From NCBI GenBank assembly GCA_016929495.1, contig JAFGIS010000605.1:1-33549 (forward strand): a DNA stretch of 33,549 bases, read 5' to 3'. Under the pieces are notes generated by a model. It was given only the letters and a program-made list of their open reading frames with translations, had not been told where the DNA came from and ran no database searches. Shown here one piece after another: positions 8,316-17,276 of the stretch (the first letter of the stretch is position 1; each line of letters starts with the position of its first letter). The DNA is from Polyangiaceae bacterium. GTDB lineage: Bacteria > Myxococcota_A > Polyangia > Polyangiales > Polyangiaceae. The translations under genes were made by a program, and so were the position numbers.

Positions 8316-11300
8316 GCGAAGACGATCGACCGAAGGCGAAGTCCAGCGTTCCGCCGCGTTCGCGACGTCCCAGCGCAGGGTCGGCCGAGGGCGAGCGCAC
8401 ACAGACCGGCGTCGGCGGCCTGCCGAGCGCAGGCCCGGGGGCGCGCCTGCCGCAGCAAACACAGGGCCAACCCGCCGCGACCGCTGGCGCTGCGCGGCCG
8501 GGATTGCCCAAACCCGGCGAGACGAGCCAGGCTGAACAGTCCCGACGCCCCATGCCCCCCCGCCCAGGCGGCGCGAGCGGAGCGTCGCCCGCCTCGACCC
8601 AAGACGGTTCGCGCGAGCGCCGCTCGGCCCAACCCCCGCTTTCGACCGGGCAACTGCGCACAAGGCGGCAGGAGCCGCCGTCGCGCCAGCAGCGGTCGGC
8701 GCCCACCGCCCAGCCAAAGCGTCCGCTGCCAGCACCGTCCGGACCGGCCTCGCGCCAACCGCGCCCCCCACTGCACACCCGTGGTTCGGGGGCCGAGGCC
8801 CAACGTACCGACCTGTCACCGCCAAGACCGTCACGACCTGGTCTCGAGCAACCCGCCGCCAGCGTGTCGTTCAAGCCGGCGCCACCGCGTCCGGGCTCCG
8901 CACCCCAGACCGGGTCATCGGACGCGCCCGCTCGCATCGAGGCTTCGAGCTCGGAGCCCGAACTCGCCGATGTGTCCTGGTCGTTCGAGTCGGAACCGCC
9001 GGACCTCGAGCTCGACATCCGCACTGCGAGCCCCTCGTCCAGGCCTCCGCCGGCAATGCCTCCACCGCAGGCGCCCACAGAGCCCACGCCGTCGCTCGAA
9101 ACCAGAGACGTGGCCGCCGAGCTCATCGCGCTTGCCAGATCCATCAAAGCGTCCTCCCCGCCGGGCTCCGGTGCTGCGCGCACCGAATCGTCTGTCTCCG
9201 CTCCGAGCGACGAGACACCGACGCTAGCCGTCACTGCCTCAGAGCCGGACGTTTCGGTTTCCGTCGAGACTGCGGCAACCCCTGAGCCTGCCGTGGCAAC
9301 GCGCGACGCCGCGCCCGCTGCTCCCCGACCCGACTCGTCTCCGCCCGCGGCTATCGCCTTCGAGGCACGAGAAGCGTCGAGCGACGCTGCGGTCCGCCCG
9401 TCGCTCGCGGATTCCGTACTTGCCGAGAAAGCCGCCCTGATGCGCGATGGTCCGCCGTCGGGCGACGCCCGCTCCGTCCGCAGGGAGAGACTGCGAGCCA
9501 ATCGGCCACCGCCATCGCTCGCGCACAAGGTCGAACGCGAGCAGCTTCGCGAGCACGCAACGCCGGACCGCCTGATCCAGACGGCCGCATCGAGAAGCAC
9601 CGAGATGCAGGGTGCAGCGGCCGCGTACCTTCTCTCCCGCGAGCAGCTCGACGCGTTCAGAGCTCGCGCAGCGTGGCTCGAGCAAGAGGGAGACGCTCGC
9701 AGCGATCCCGCCTCCAAGGCACGCACCCTGGTCGTCGCGAGCGAGCTATGGGCCATGGCCGGTGACCTGACGCACGCTCGCGAACTGGCTGAGCGCGCGG
9801 CCGCCTATGCCGGCTCGACGGCCCTGGCGGCGCGACAGGCACGCTGGCTGGCATGGGCGGATCAAGACCCCGCATCCGTGAACGCAGCACTGGAGGTCGA
9901 GATACGCACGTCGCCGTCGCCCGACACACGGTGCCACGCGGCGATGCTTCTCGGCTACCTGCAGCGCCATGTGCTCGACGATCCGGAGAACGCCGCTCGA
10001 AAGCTGGACGTGGCCACGCGCGCCAACGCGGCTGACCCGCGCGGATACGTGGCCAAGATCGTGCAGCAGCTCGGCGCGTCGCCAGACCCGCCGCGCCTAC
10101 GGATCCCGGAAGCGGAACCCCTGACTCGGCTCGCAAGCGCGTTGGCGCGGCTCGTCCGTCTTCGCGGACTCGACACGGCACAGCCTCCCGAAGCTCCGAT
10201 GACGGCCCTTCCCTACGTTCGGACGGCGCTCTCGACCGGCAACCGCGAGCGAGCCCTGGCCGGGCTCGGCGTGCTCGCACAACTGCCTGAGCTTGGCCCT
10301 GCAGTCGGATGGTTGACAGCCTGTCTCGCAGCACCGGACCGTGCCACTCGGCCGCTGGCGATCGACCGCTTGCGCCGTCTGCTGGCCGACAACCCATCGC
10401 GAGCCACGCGCCGCGCGCTGGCATGTCGTGCAGTCGAGCAGGGGGAACCCGACGCTCTCAATGCGGCCTTCGACGCCGACGAACAGAAGGCATTCGACGC
10501 TGGCGACCGCATCGCGCTCGGCATCCTCACGGGCGCGCCAGCGGAGCAGCTGAAGGCTTGGCTCGAGTCCATCGATTCGGACGGCGCCCTGCGCCCGTTC
10601 GTCGACGCATGCGTAGCCGCCTCGGCCCCACCCTCGGAGCTGCCCGAGTTCGTGTCCGGTGACACCGCCACGAGGGCGGAGGTCCTGCTTGGACGTACGC
10701 TCGTCGGTTGTGTCCGTTCCACCAATCTCGAGGAGGCGCTGCATCGCTACGCCCTCACGCATCCCACGAGTCCTTTGCCGACAGTCCTGGGAATAGAGCT
10801 CGGCCTGCGTGACAAGGCAGCGGAGCGCGTCGCACAGTTGTTGTCCGACTGGGAAGACGGCGGCCCGAGCTCTTCGGACGAGGCCTCGCGCTGGCTCGCG
10901 TCCGCGATGCTCCACGAGATCGCCGGGCGCGAGCCGGAGAGGCTAGCCGCCTACCGGCGCGTGATCGACTCCGACCCGTCGTGCGAGCCCGCGGCGCGCG
11001 CACTGATGCCGAGCGCGACCGCGGCACAGTGCGCGACCCTGCTGACGGGATTGGCGGACGCGCTGCCAGCCGGGATTCGACCGGCTCTGTTGTTCCTGGA
11101 AGCCGCGCTGCGGCTCGGTCCATCCGACGCCCAATTCGAGCCGCTGTTGAAACGCGCCGCTGAAATCGATTCGGCCTGTCCGCTGCCGTATCGCGTCGGC
11201 GAGCAGGCCGCTCGCTTGCGAGGCGATGCAGACGGTCTTGCAGACTGGCTACGTCGTACTCGAGAAGTGTCGACCGATCCGTTCGAGGCCGCGCTGTACG

Positions 11301-14149
11301 CCGTGCGCGAGGCGCTGTTGACGGTCGAACAGGACCCGGACAGCGGCGCGCGCCTGCTGCATGAGGCGTTCGAGGCCCGACCCGAAGACGTGGCGTTGCG
11401 TCAGCTGCTTGAGCGCGTCTCGGCAACGGTGGACGTGGAACGTGGGCGCTGGCGCGAGCAGCTCGCCGAGCGGTTGGAGTCGACGGCCAGAGCATCCCTG
11501 CTCACCGAAGCGGCGCTCGAGTACGAGCGAGCCGGCGATCTCGCATCGGCCGCTCGCACGGCCGATGCCGCCATACAGTGCGGTGGCAGCGCGCTGGCGC
11601 TCGTCATCTCGGAGCGGCTCCGTCAAGCGGGCCCCCGAGCGTCCGAGTCGATACAGGGCCTGATCGACGCCGCACGCTCCGCGACGGATGCTCGCGAGCA
11701 GGCAGAGCTGTATCGCCGGCTCAGCAGTATCGACGCCGCTCGAGGCGAGCACGCCAGCTCCCTGCTGTGGAACTCGGCCATACTCGAACGAGTGCACGAT
11801 GACCTGCCGTCGCTGCGCAAGCTGGAGCACGCCTTCATCAGCGAGGGACGGATTGCGGATCTCGAGTCCATATCCACAACGCTTGCCGGAGTGCTCGATC
11901 GAGCGGAGGCCAACGCGCACGCGCATTTCGTCGCGCGGCTGTTGGCCTTGAGTGATCACTGGGACGCAGCACGTCCCATGGTAGAGCTCGCGTTCGCCTT
12001 GCACCCCCCTGCACTGTGGGCACTACGCGCGATGGCTGCCCACGCAACGGCGGTACGACAAGACGAGCGTCTGCTCGTCGTCTACGAGCTCCTACGCTCG
12101 CACAGCCTGCATGCGACCGACGCGGCCACGCTATTGCTGCGGGCTGCGGAAACCGCTGGACGCCTCGGAAACCTCCCCCTCGCCAAGGAGGCTGTCGATC
12201 GCGCGCTGGACTTGGTGCCGAACCACATCGTAGCGCTGGTGACGCGTGCCGAGATCCTCGATGCGCTGGGGGAGCATCGGCAGGCAGCGGAGGCGCTCGA
12301 GTCCGTCGCCTCGGTGTCGTCGGTCGACGCTCATCGCCAGCAGGCTCTATACCGCGCTGCTGTTGCTTGGCTCGACCAAGTGCACGACATCGACCGCGGA
12401 TGCGCAGCGCTCGAGCGCGCCAACGACGTCGATCGGATCTACGAGCCCGTGTTCGAGCGGTTGCGCGACCTCTACGCCTCGCGTGGAAACCGCGCGGAAT
12501 TGGTTGCTTTGTTGGAGCGCCGACTCTCACACACTGCGAACGCCGATGAACGCTTCGCCCTGGAAGTGACCCGGGCGCGGGCACTCGCACAAGTGGGGGA
12601 TTCGCGTGCCGCTCACGAAGCTCTGGACTCCGCCCTGCAGGCGCGACCGAACGACGTCGACGCCCTGGGGGCGCTGGCGGCCGTTTGCTTCGACGATCAG
12701 GACTGGTCCGGCGCGGAGCAAGCCTGGCTGAAGCTCTCGCAGCTCTTGGACGACTCGCTGGCACAAGTCAGCGTCTACATCAACCTTGGCGATCTCTACT
12801 CGGCCAAGCTGGACAACCTGCAGCAGGCGGAATGGGCCTACCAGCAGGCCCTCGCGGGCGCGCCGGACGACGTCGAAACACAAGCCAAGCTGGTCAGGGT
12901 CTGCGGTCGGCTGGGCCATGCGAACAAGGCGATCGCCCTCCAGAATACGCTGATCGAAGCCTCCGAGAGCGTCGAGCAACGCCGCGACCGCACGATCGAG
13001 CTCGCCTGGGTCCACGACGCGCTGCTCGGCAATACCCGTGAGGCCGAGGCAACGCTCGAGAAGGCCCGACGGGCCTGGCCGCAGGATCCCGCGGTTCTGC
13101 GGGCCTTCGCAGCGTTCTACCGGCACAATGACCAAGAGACGGCACTCGAGGTCCTGCTCGATCGCGTCGCCGCCGACGCGCGCCGCGCCTTGAATACCGG
13201 CCGTTTCGAGGCCTCGTTCTTCGAGGTGCTCGGCTTGGTCGCCGAGCTGCGGGGCCAGCAAGACGCCGCGGCTCTGGCCCGGGCCGCGGTCGCTGCGGTC
13301 GCGGGAGAGGACACCGGTCTGGCGGGAGTCGGACTGCGTGCGGCCAGCCCACAGCTCGACGAGCTGCTCGCTCCCGAGCACCTGTCCTTGCCGCTCCGCG
13401 CCTTGCTCCGGAAGACCGGAACGGCTCTGGACTCGGCGTTCCCACTCGATCTGCGAGCGCTTGGTGCAAAGCAACCGGGCCCGGAGTGGGGCGGCGAAAT
13501 CGAAGCTCTGCGCAACGCAGCGGTGATCGTCTCGCCCCAGCCGCCGGTGGTCTGGGTGTCGGACAGCATCGGACCGGTCTGCATCCCGGTGACCACTTGC
13601 CCGCCCCAGTTCGTGGTGGGCACGGCGCTGCTGGAGCACACCGACCGGCGCATGCTCGATTTCTCCTTCGTGCGCGCGGTGAAGGTGCTGCAGACGCGCG
13701 GAGCAACCATCTGCCGTACCTCCCCCGTAGAGCTCTGGCCGATGGTCGCGGCGTATCTGAGCGCGATGGCCCCATCCTGGCAGCCGCCCGGCCTCGATCC
13801 GATGCGGGTCATGCCGCTGCGTGAGCGCATCGCGAACGCACTGCCCGACTCGCTCGACGACGAAGTCCCGGCCCTGGCGATGGAGGCCGTCACGCTCATC
13901 GGAAACCGCGCAAGCCAGCTCGGCTCGCTGGTCAGCGAGTTCGGAAACCGCGCGGGTCTGCTGGCCATTGGCTGTCCCACGGCGGCGCTGGGCGCGGTGG
14001 GCCTGTCGGGACCGCGCGCGGCGCTGCCGCCCCCGGACGGTCCTGAGCGCCAGAGGTGGATCGTACGTACCGGCGAGGCGCGCGATCTCATGATCTTCTC
14101 GGTGAGCGAGCACCACGTCCAGGCTCGGCGCCAGCTCGGGGTGGGTTGA
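8312..14149 (+). CDS. Giant TPR protein B with disordered N-terminus, paralogous to A at its C-terminus
   Basis: The ATG at 8312 overlaps the stop of protein A as ATGA and gives 1945 aa. The open frame extends back to 7844, but that stretch lies wholly inside gene A and is rejected. Residues 1 to about 430 are Pro/Ser/Arg-rich, low complexity and probably disordered. TPR helices run from about 445 to about 1700. Residues about 1710-1945 resemble the C-terminal domain of protein A: a strand (PPQFVVGTALLE), a helix at FSFVRAVKVLQTRGATI, a SPVELWPMVAA stretch matching SPTDIAALVVA in A, and N1879-R1880-AGLLAIG. The peptidase-like helix has lost even the Glu kept in A. There is no signal peptide. 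Coupling and shared domain suggest A and B work as a pair. Confidence 0.88.
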   Translation: MSEDDRPKAKSSVPPRSRRPSAGSAEGERTQTGVGGLPSAGPGARLPQQTQGQPAATAGAARPGLPKPGETSQAEQSRRPMPPRPGGASGASPASTQDGSRERRSAQPPLSTGQLRTRRQEPPSRQQRSAPTAQPKRPLPAPSGPASRQPRPPLHTRGSGAEAQRTDLSPPRPSRPGLEQPAASVSFKPAPPRPGSAPQTGSSDAPARIEASSSEPELADVSWSFESEPPDLELDIRTASPSSRPPPAMPPPQAPTEPTPSLETRDVAAELIALARSIKASSPPGSGAARTESSVSAPSDETPTLAVTASEPDVSVSVETAATPEPAVATRDAAPAAPRPDSSPPAAIAFEAREASSDAAVRPSLADSVLAEKAALMRDGPPSGDARSVRRERLRANRPPPSLAHKVEREQLREHATPDRLIQTAASRSTEMQGAAAAYLLSREQLDAFRARAAWLEQEGDARSDPASKARTLVVASELWAMAGDLTHARELAERAAAYAGSTALAARQARWLAWADQDPASVNAALEVEIRTSPSPDTRCHAAMLLGYLQRHVLDDPENAARKLDVATRANAADPRGYVAKIVQQLGASPDPPRLRIPEAEPLTRLASALARLVRLRGLDTAQPPEAPMTALPYVRTALSTGNRERALAGLGVLAQLPELGPAVGWLTACLAAPDRATRPLAIDRLRRLLADNPSRATRRALACRAVEQGEPDALNAAFDADEQKAFDAGDRIALGILTGAPAEQLKAWLESIDSDGALRPFVDACVAASAPPSELPEFVSGDTATRAEVLLGRTLVGCVRSTNLEEALHRYALTHPTSPLPTVLGIELGLRDKAAERVAQLLSDWEDGGPSSSDEASRWLASAMLHEIAGREPERLAAYRRVIDSDPSCEPAARALMPSATAAQCATLLTGLADALPAGIRPALLFLEAALRLGPSDAQFEPLLKRAAEIDSACPLPYRVGEQAARLRGDADGLADWLRRTREVSTDPFEAALYAVREALLTVEQDPDSGARLLHEAFEARPEDVALRQLLERVSATVDVERGRWREQLAERLESTARASLLTEAALEYERAGDLASAARTADAAIQCGGSALALVISERLRQAGPRASESIQGLIDAARSATDAREQAELYRRLSSIDAARGEHASSLLWNSAILERVHDDLPSLRKLEHAFISEGRIADLESISTTLAGVLDRAEANAHAHFVARLLALSDHWDAARPMVELAFALHPPALWALRAMAAHATAVRQDERLLVVYELLRSHSLHATDAATLLLRAAETAGRLGNLPLAKEAVDRALDLVPNHIVALVTRAEILDALGEHRQAAEALESVASVSSVDAHRQQALYRAAVAWLDQVHDIDRGCAALERANDVDRIYEPVFERLRDLYASRGNRAELVALLERRLSHTANADERFALEVTRARALAQVGDSRAAHEALDSALQARPNDVDALGALAAVCFDDQDWSGAEQAWLKLSQLLDDSLAQVSVYINLGDLYSAKLDNLQQAEWAYQQALAGAPDDVETQAKLVRVCGRLGHANKAIALQNTLIEASESVEQRRDRTIELAWVHDALLGNTREAEATLEKARRAWPQDPAVLRAFAAFYRHNDQETALEVLLDRVAADARRALNTGRFEASFFEVLGLVAELRGQQDAAALARAAVAAVAGEDTGLAGVGLRAASPQLDELLAPEHLSLPLRALLRKTGTALDSAFPLDLRALGAKQPGPEWGGEIEALRNAAVIVSPQPPVVWVSDSIGPVCIPVTTCPPQFVVGTALLEHTDRRMLDFSFVRAVKVLQTRGATICRTSPVELWPMVAAYLSAMAPSWQPPGLDPMRVMPLRERIANALPDSLDDEVPALAMEAVTLIGNRASQLGSLVSEFGNRAGLLAIGCPTAALGAVGLSGPRAALPPPDGPERQRWIVRTGEARDLMIFSVSEHHVQARRQLGVG

Positions 14150-14188
14150 GCAGGTGCTGACCGTAGCGTGCGCCCCTGGCAATAGGGC

Positions 14189-14208
14189 TTGAATCCAGCC
14201 GGGTTCAG
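14189..14208 (+). terminator. Hairpin after the TPR pair (candidate terminator)
   Basis: An 8-bp stem (TTGAATCC with GGGTTCAG, two G-T wobbles) closes a 4-nt AGCC loop 40 nt after the stop of TPR protein B. No T-tract follows, so it would not be a classical intrinsic terminator. It could also act as an RNA-end stabiliser. Confidence 0.3.
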
Positions 14209-14280
14209 AACTAGACGGAGTGCGCGTATGGGAGAAACCGAGGTTGTCCGAATCCAGGGCTGACACGCTTGGGGAAGCTC

Positions 14281-15765
14281 ATGAGGTACGTTGACCTGAG
14301 CGGCGCGATTGGGCTGGTCGGGCGGCTGCTCGCCAGCACGGAATCACGCGGCGTGGCCGGCGTCATCTGCGTGTATCTGGCGCTGGGGATGTCGCATGCC
14401 TTCACGGTCACGCCGTTTCTGCCGATCGACGAACGTGCTCACGTTGGCTACGCGCTGTCCATTTCCCGCGGGGAGCTGCCGGAAGTCCGGACACGACTGC
14501 AAACCCGGGAGCTGGGCCTTCGCCGTTCGGGTAGGTACAGCACCGTGTGGCTGGCGAACCACCCGCCTCTGTACTACGTTCTGGTTGCCGCGCCAGTGCG
14601 CTGGGGAGTCCAGACCGGCGATGTCACCGCGGGCGTTCGCCTTGCGCGGATGGTGTCGGTCGTTCTCGGAGCACTTGGGCTGATCCAGGTCTACCGCTGT
14701 GTGCGCCTGCTGCTGCCCAGGCATCCAGCCGTGGCCCTGGCCGGCGCGGCGTTCACTGGAACAGTGCCGGGCTTCGTCCACATCTGTTCCCTGGTGCACA
14801 ACGACGCGCTGGCGTTCTTCGCGACGGCGAGCAGCGTTCTGGCCTCGCTGGCCGTACTGATCCGCGGGCCAACCCCGCCGGGCCTGCTACGTGCGGCGTT
14901 CTGGTTGACGGTTGCTGCGCTCACGCGTTTCTCGGGTCTACTGTCCGATGCGGTGCTGCTCTTGGCACTTGCCGGTGCATTCGTACTGCATGGTCGAGGT
15001 CCCGTTTGGCGCCGCGCTGCACTGGGCTGTCTGGGCTCCGGTGCGACGGCAGCCTGCGTGGCCCTTGCGAGCGGCTGGTTCTATGCCAGAAACTACTCCC
15101 TCTACGGAGACATTGCCGGAACCAAAGCGACCTTGACGCTGTTCAAACGCGTACCGCATGGGACAGCCCTGGATGGCATGACGGATCCCGGCAATTGGCT
15201 CAGCGTGCTCGACGGAGCTTTCGGCAGGCTCGGAGGAGGCTTTCAGCTCACCGGTGTGGCGGCGGAGATACCGCGGCTTTTTGCGGCTGCCGCCGCGATC
15301 GGACTCTTGGTTCTGCTCGTCAGGACCCGCTCACGCTTTCGCGTTCAACTGCTCGGTGAACCGCGCACCTGGGGTGTTCTGTCGTGTCTCGCCCTCCTGT
15401 GCGGCGTCACGCTGTCGCTGTTCGTTTACCGCGCGCGCGGAGGGTCGTTGCATGCACGCTACCTGTATCCCGCGCTGTGGGTGGCCGCCTCGGCTTCTGC
15501 AGCCGGCTTGGCCTGCCTGCGCTCCGCCCTGCCGCTGAAGCTCGGAGTCGTCCTGCTGACGCTGTTCAACTTGCTGGTCCTGGACGAGTACCTGCTCAGG
15601 ACGCTCAGGCTCACGAAGCTACGGGACTTCGTTGCTTACGAGGCGCTCGCCCGAGGCGGAGTGGACGAGCCGGGCCCGTGGATCCTTGCGGGGCTGTTGC
15701 TCCTCTGTTACGGCCTGATCACGTCGATTGATGCCATTGGCGTGACACACCGCCGCCTCGAGTAG
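14281..15765 (+). CDS. GT-C-type polytopic membrane glycosyltransferase (DUF2142/PMT-like)
   Basis: This is a 494-aa protein from the ATG at 14281, with GGGGAAG just upstream; a TTG at 14269 is the only nearby alternative. It has about ten or more hydrophobic helices. The first extracytoplasmic loop carries PIDERAHVGYA, with D50-E51 at the position of the catalytic acid in GT-C enzymes. Further on are ANHPPLYY and SLVHNDAL, both typical of DUF2142/PMT-like proteins. Such enzymes use polyprenyl-phosphate sugars as donors on the outer face of the inner membrane. The next gene starts 17 bp after it, so they are probably one operon. The acceptor and sugar cannot be read from the sequence. Confidence 0.82.
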   Translation: MRYVDLSGAIGLVGRLLASTESRGVAGVICVYLALGMSHAFTVTPFLPIDERAHVGYALSISRGELPEVRTRLQTRELGLRRSGRYSTVWLANHPPLYYVLVAAPVRWGVQTGDVTAGVRLARMVSVVLGALGLIQVYRCVRLLLPRHPAVALAGAAFTGTVPGFVHICSLVHNDALAFFATASSVLASLAVLIRGPTPPGLLRAAFWLTVAALTRFSGLLSDAVLLLALAGAFVLHGRGPVWRRAALGCLGSGATAACVALASGWFYARNYSLYGDIAGTKATLTLFKRVPHGTALDGMTDPGNWLSVLDGAFGRLGGGFQLTGVAAEIPRLFAAAAAIGLLVLLVRTRSRFRVQLLGEPRTWGVLSCLALLCGVTLSLFVYRARGGSLHARYLYPALWVAASASAAGLACLRSALPLKLGVVLLTLFNLLVLDEYLLRTLRLTKLRDFVAYEALARGGVDEPGPWILAGLLLLCYGLITSIDAIGVTHRRLE

Positions 15766-15782
15766 GCGCCCATCGGAGCTTC

Positions 15783-17225
15783 ATGACCTTCCCCCTGAGG
15801 TGGAAAGACAGCATGCCGGCAGCATCGCCACACGCGTGCCGGTCGCTCGTCGTGCTGCTGTTCGTCGTCAAGATGGTGGTGACCGTCTGGAACGGCTTCG
15901 TCTTCGACGGAACAACGTACGACACGGGACAGCACGCCGAGCGCGCCGAGTCCGCGGGTCTGGTACCGCACGCCAAGGCATACAATCCGCCGCTCTACTA
16001 CTTCCCTGTCCTCGTGATCCGCCCGCTATACGCTGTCTTCGACGACGGCCACCAACCGTCCGGCGTAGAACTCGTTCGGGACCTGGCCAAGTTGAACATA
16101 CTGTATCTTGGCGGCCTGTATGCGCTCTGGCTGTTCGTTCTGCTGCCCGGACTGCTGCCCGACTACCGCGGCCGTACCGTCGCTTCGGTATTGCTGCTCG
16201 CCCTGCCCGGCTTCCAGAGGCTGGCAATGGCAACGACACCGGACAACCTGGTTGGGTTGCTCACCGCCGCGGCGTTGGCGGTCTGGCTGCCGGCGTTCCA
16301 TGCCGATCACACTCGAGTCGTGTCCTGGAAACGGCTGGCACTGGTCGCGCTGCTCGCCGGACTCCTGGGCTGCACGCGGCCGTTCGCTGTCCCAGCTGTC
16401 ATCGTGCTGTGGGGGGCGACGCTGGTTCTGGCCCTTCGAGGCCGCCGCTGGTTGTCGCGCGACTTCTTGGCGCTCTCGGCGCTGGCGACCGTGCTCGCGG
16501 CTGCACCCGCCGGAGCCTGGTACACGGCGCGATTGGTGCATTCGGGGGTAGCGGGTCCAGTCTACCCGGACGGCTACGCGGAGCGGATCCCGGGCCACCG
16601 GAAGAACTACGACTACGTCCATCACTACACTTCGTTCTACCTGTTGCCGCTACTCAGGGCACCCAACCGCGACATGATGAGGCTGCTTCCTGACCGGCCT
16701 GCGCTGAAGAATGAGTACGCAAACAGCGTATTGACGATCTTCCATTCCGAAATCTGGGGTGACCATTGGCTCTATTTCTCGGGCAAGAAGTACCACGAAG
16801 GCAAACTCTGGCCCAAACGTGTTCTGCTCGCGTGCGCCCTGCCGGTCATGCCGCTCGTTTGGCTCCGTTTCTTCTGCGGGATCGGCTCGGTCGGCGTGCT
16901 GGCGGTGCGCGGCTTCAGAGTGACCAAGATCGCAGACGCGATGCGCCGAGCGTGGCAGTACCTCGATGCGCGCGCCCCGCAGTTCGTGGTCTTCGCGCTG
17001 CTGCTCCTCGGCGGCGCACTCTATCTGTACTGGGCCCATTCGGCCTTCGATCCCGGGCGAAACACGACGACGAAGTTCACGTACACGGCACACTTGTTCC
17101 CGCTGCTGTTCGGACTGGCCTTCCGGCTTCCGTTGTCCAACCGCGCGTTCAACGCATGGCTGGGGTACCTGCTTGCCATTTGGGCTCTGGCTCTGCCGGT
17201 CGCGACATGGTGGCCCGCCTGGTGA
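15783..17225 (+). CDS. GT-C-type membrane glycosyltransferase, paralogue 1
   Basis: This is a 480-aa polytopic protein; GGAG 5 nt before the ATG supports the start. The first loop has the GTTYDTGQH motif, where D is the likely GT-C acid, then AYNPPLYYFP and, further on, TTPDNL. After the mid-protein helices there is a soluble stretch with YAERIPGHRKNYDYVHHY, APNRDM, and the striking WGDHWLYFSG. The same series of motifs appears in the protein at 21196-22656, so the two are paralogues. It sits directly behind another GT-C gene and converges on a third. It is probably a sugar transferase working outside the inner membrane. Donor and acceptor are unknown. Confidence 0.8.
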   Translation: MTFPLRWKDSMPAASPHACRSLVVLLFVVKMVVTVWNGFVFDGTTYDTGQHAERAESAGLVPHAKAYNPPLYYFPVLVIRPLYAVFDDGHQPSGVELVRDLAKLNILYLGGLYALWLFVLLPGLLPDYRGRTVASVLLLALPGFQRLAMATTPDNLVGLLTAAALAVWLPAFHADHTRVVSWKRLALVALLAGLLGCTRPFAVPAVIVLWGATLVLALRGRRWLSRDFLALSALATVLAAAPAGAWYTARLVHSGVAGPVYPDGYAERIPGHRKNYDYVHHYTSFYLLPLLRAPNRDMMRLLPDRPALKNEYANSVLTIFHSEIWGDHWLYFSGKKYHEGKLWPKRVLLACALPVMPLVWLRFFCGIGSVGVLAVRGFRVTKIADAMRRAWQYLDARAPQFVVFALLLLGGALYLYWAHSAFDPGRNTTTKFTYTAHLFPLLFGLAFRLPLSNRAFNAWLGYLLAIWALALPVATWWPAW

Positions 17226-17243
17226 AAACGACCGTAGCTGCAG

Positions 17244-17266
17244 TGGAAGGATTCCGCGCACTTCCA
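17244..17266. terminator. Inverted repeat between convergent genes
   Basis: TGGAAG and CTTCCA form a 6-bp stem around an 11-nt loop in the 51-bp gap between two convergent membrane-protein genes. There is no T-run on either side. Position rather than strength is the argument, so this is only a candidate bidirectional terminator. Confidence 0.22.
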
Positions 17267-17276
17267 GCGGGTGTCG

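Noticed and set aside
3540..14149. Large opposite-strand open frames inside the TPR genes (for example 9756-7831 and 14266-12527)
   Set aside because: They are mirror frames of GC-rich Ala/Leu/Arg coding; composition is unnatural and they lie entirely under clear TPR genes.
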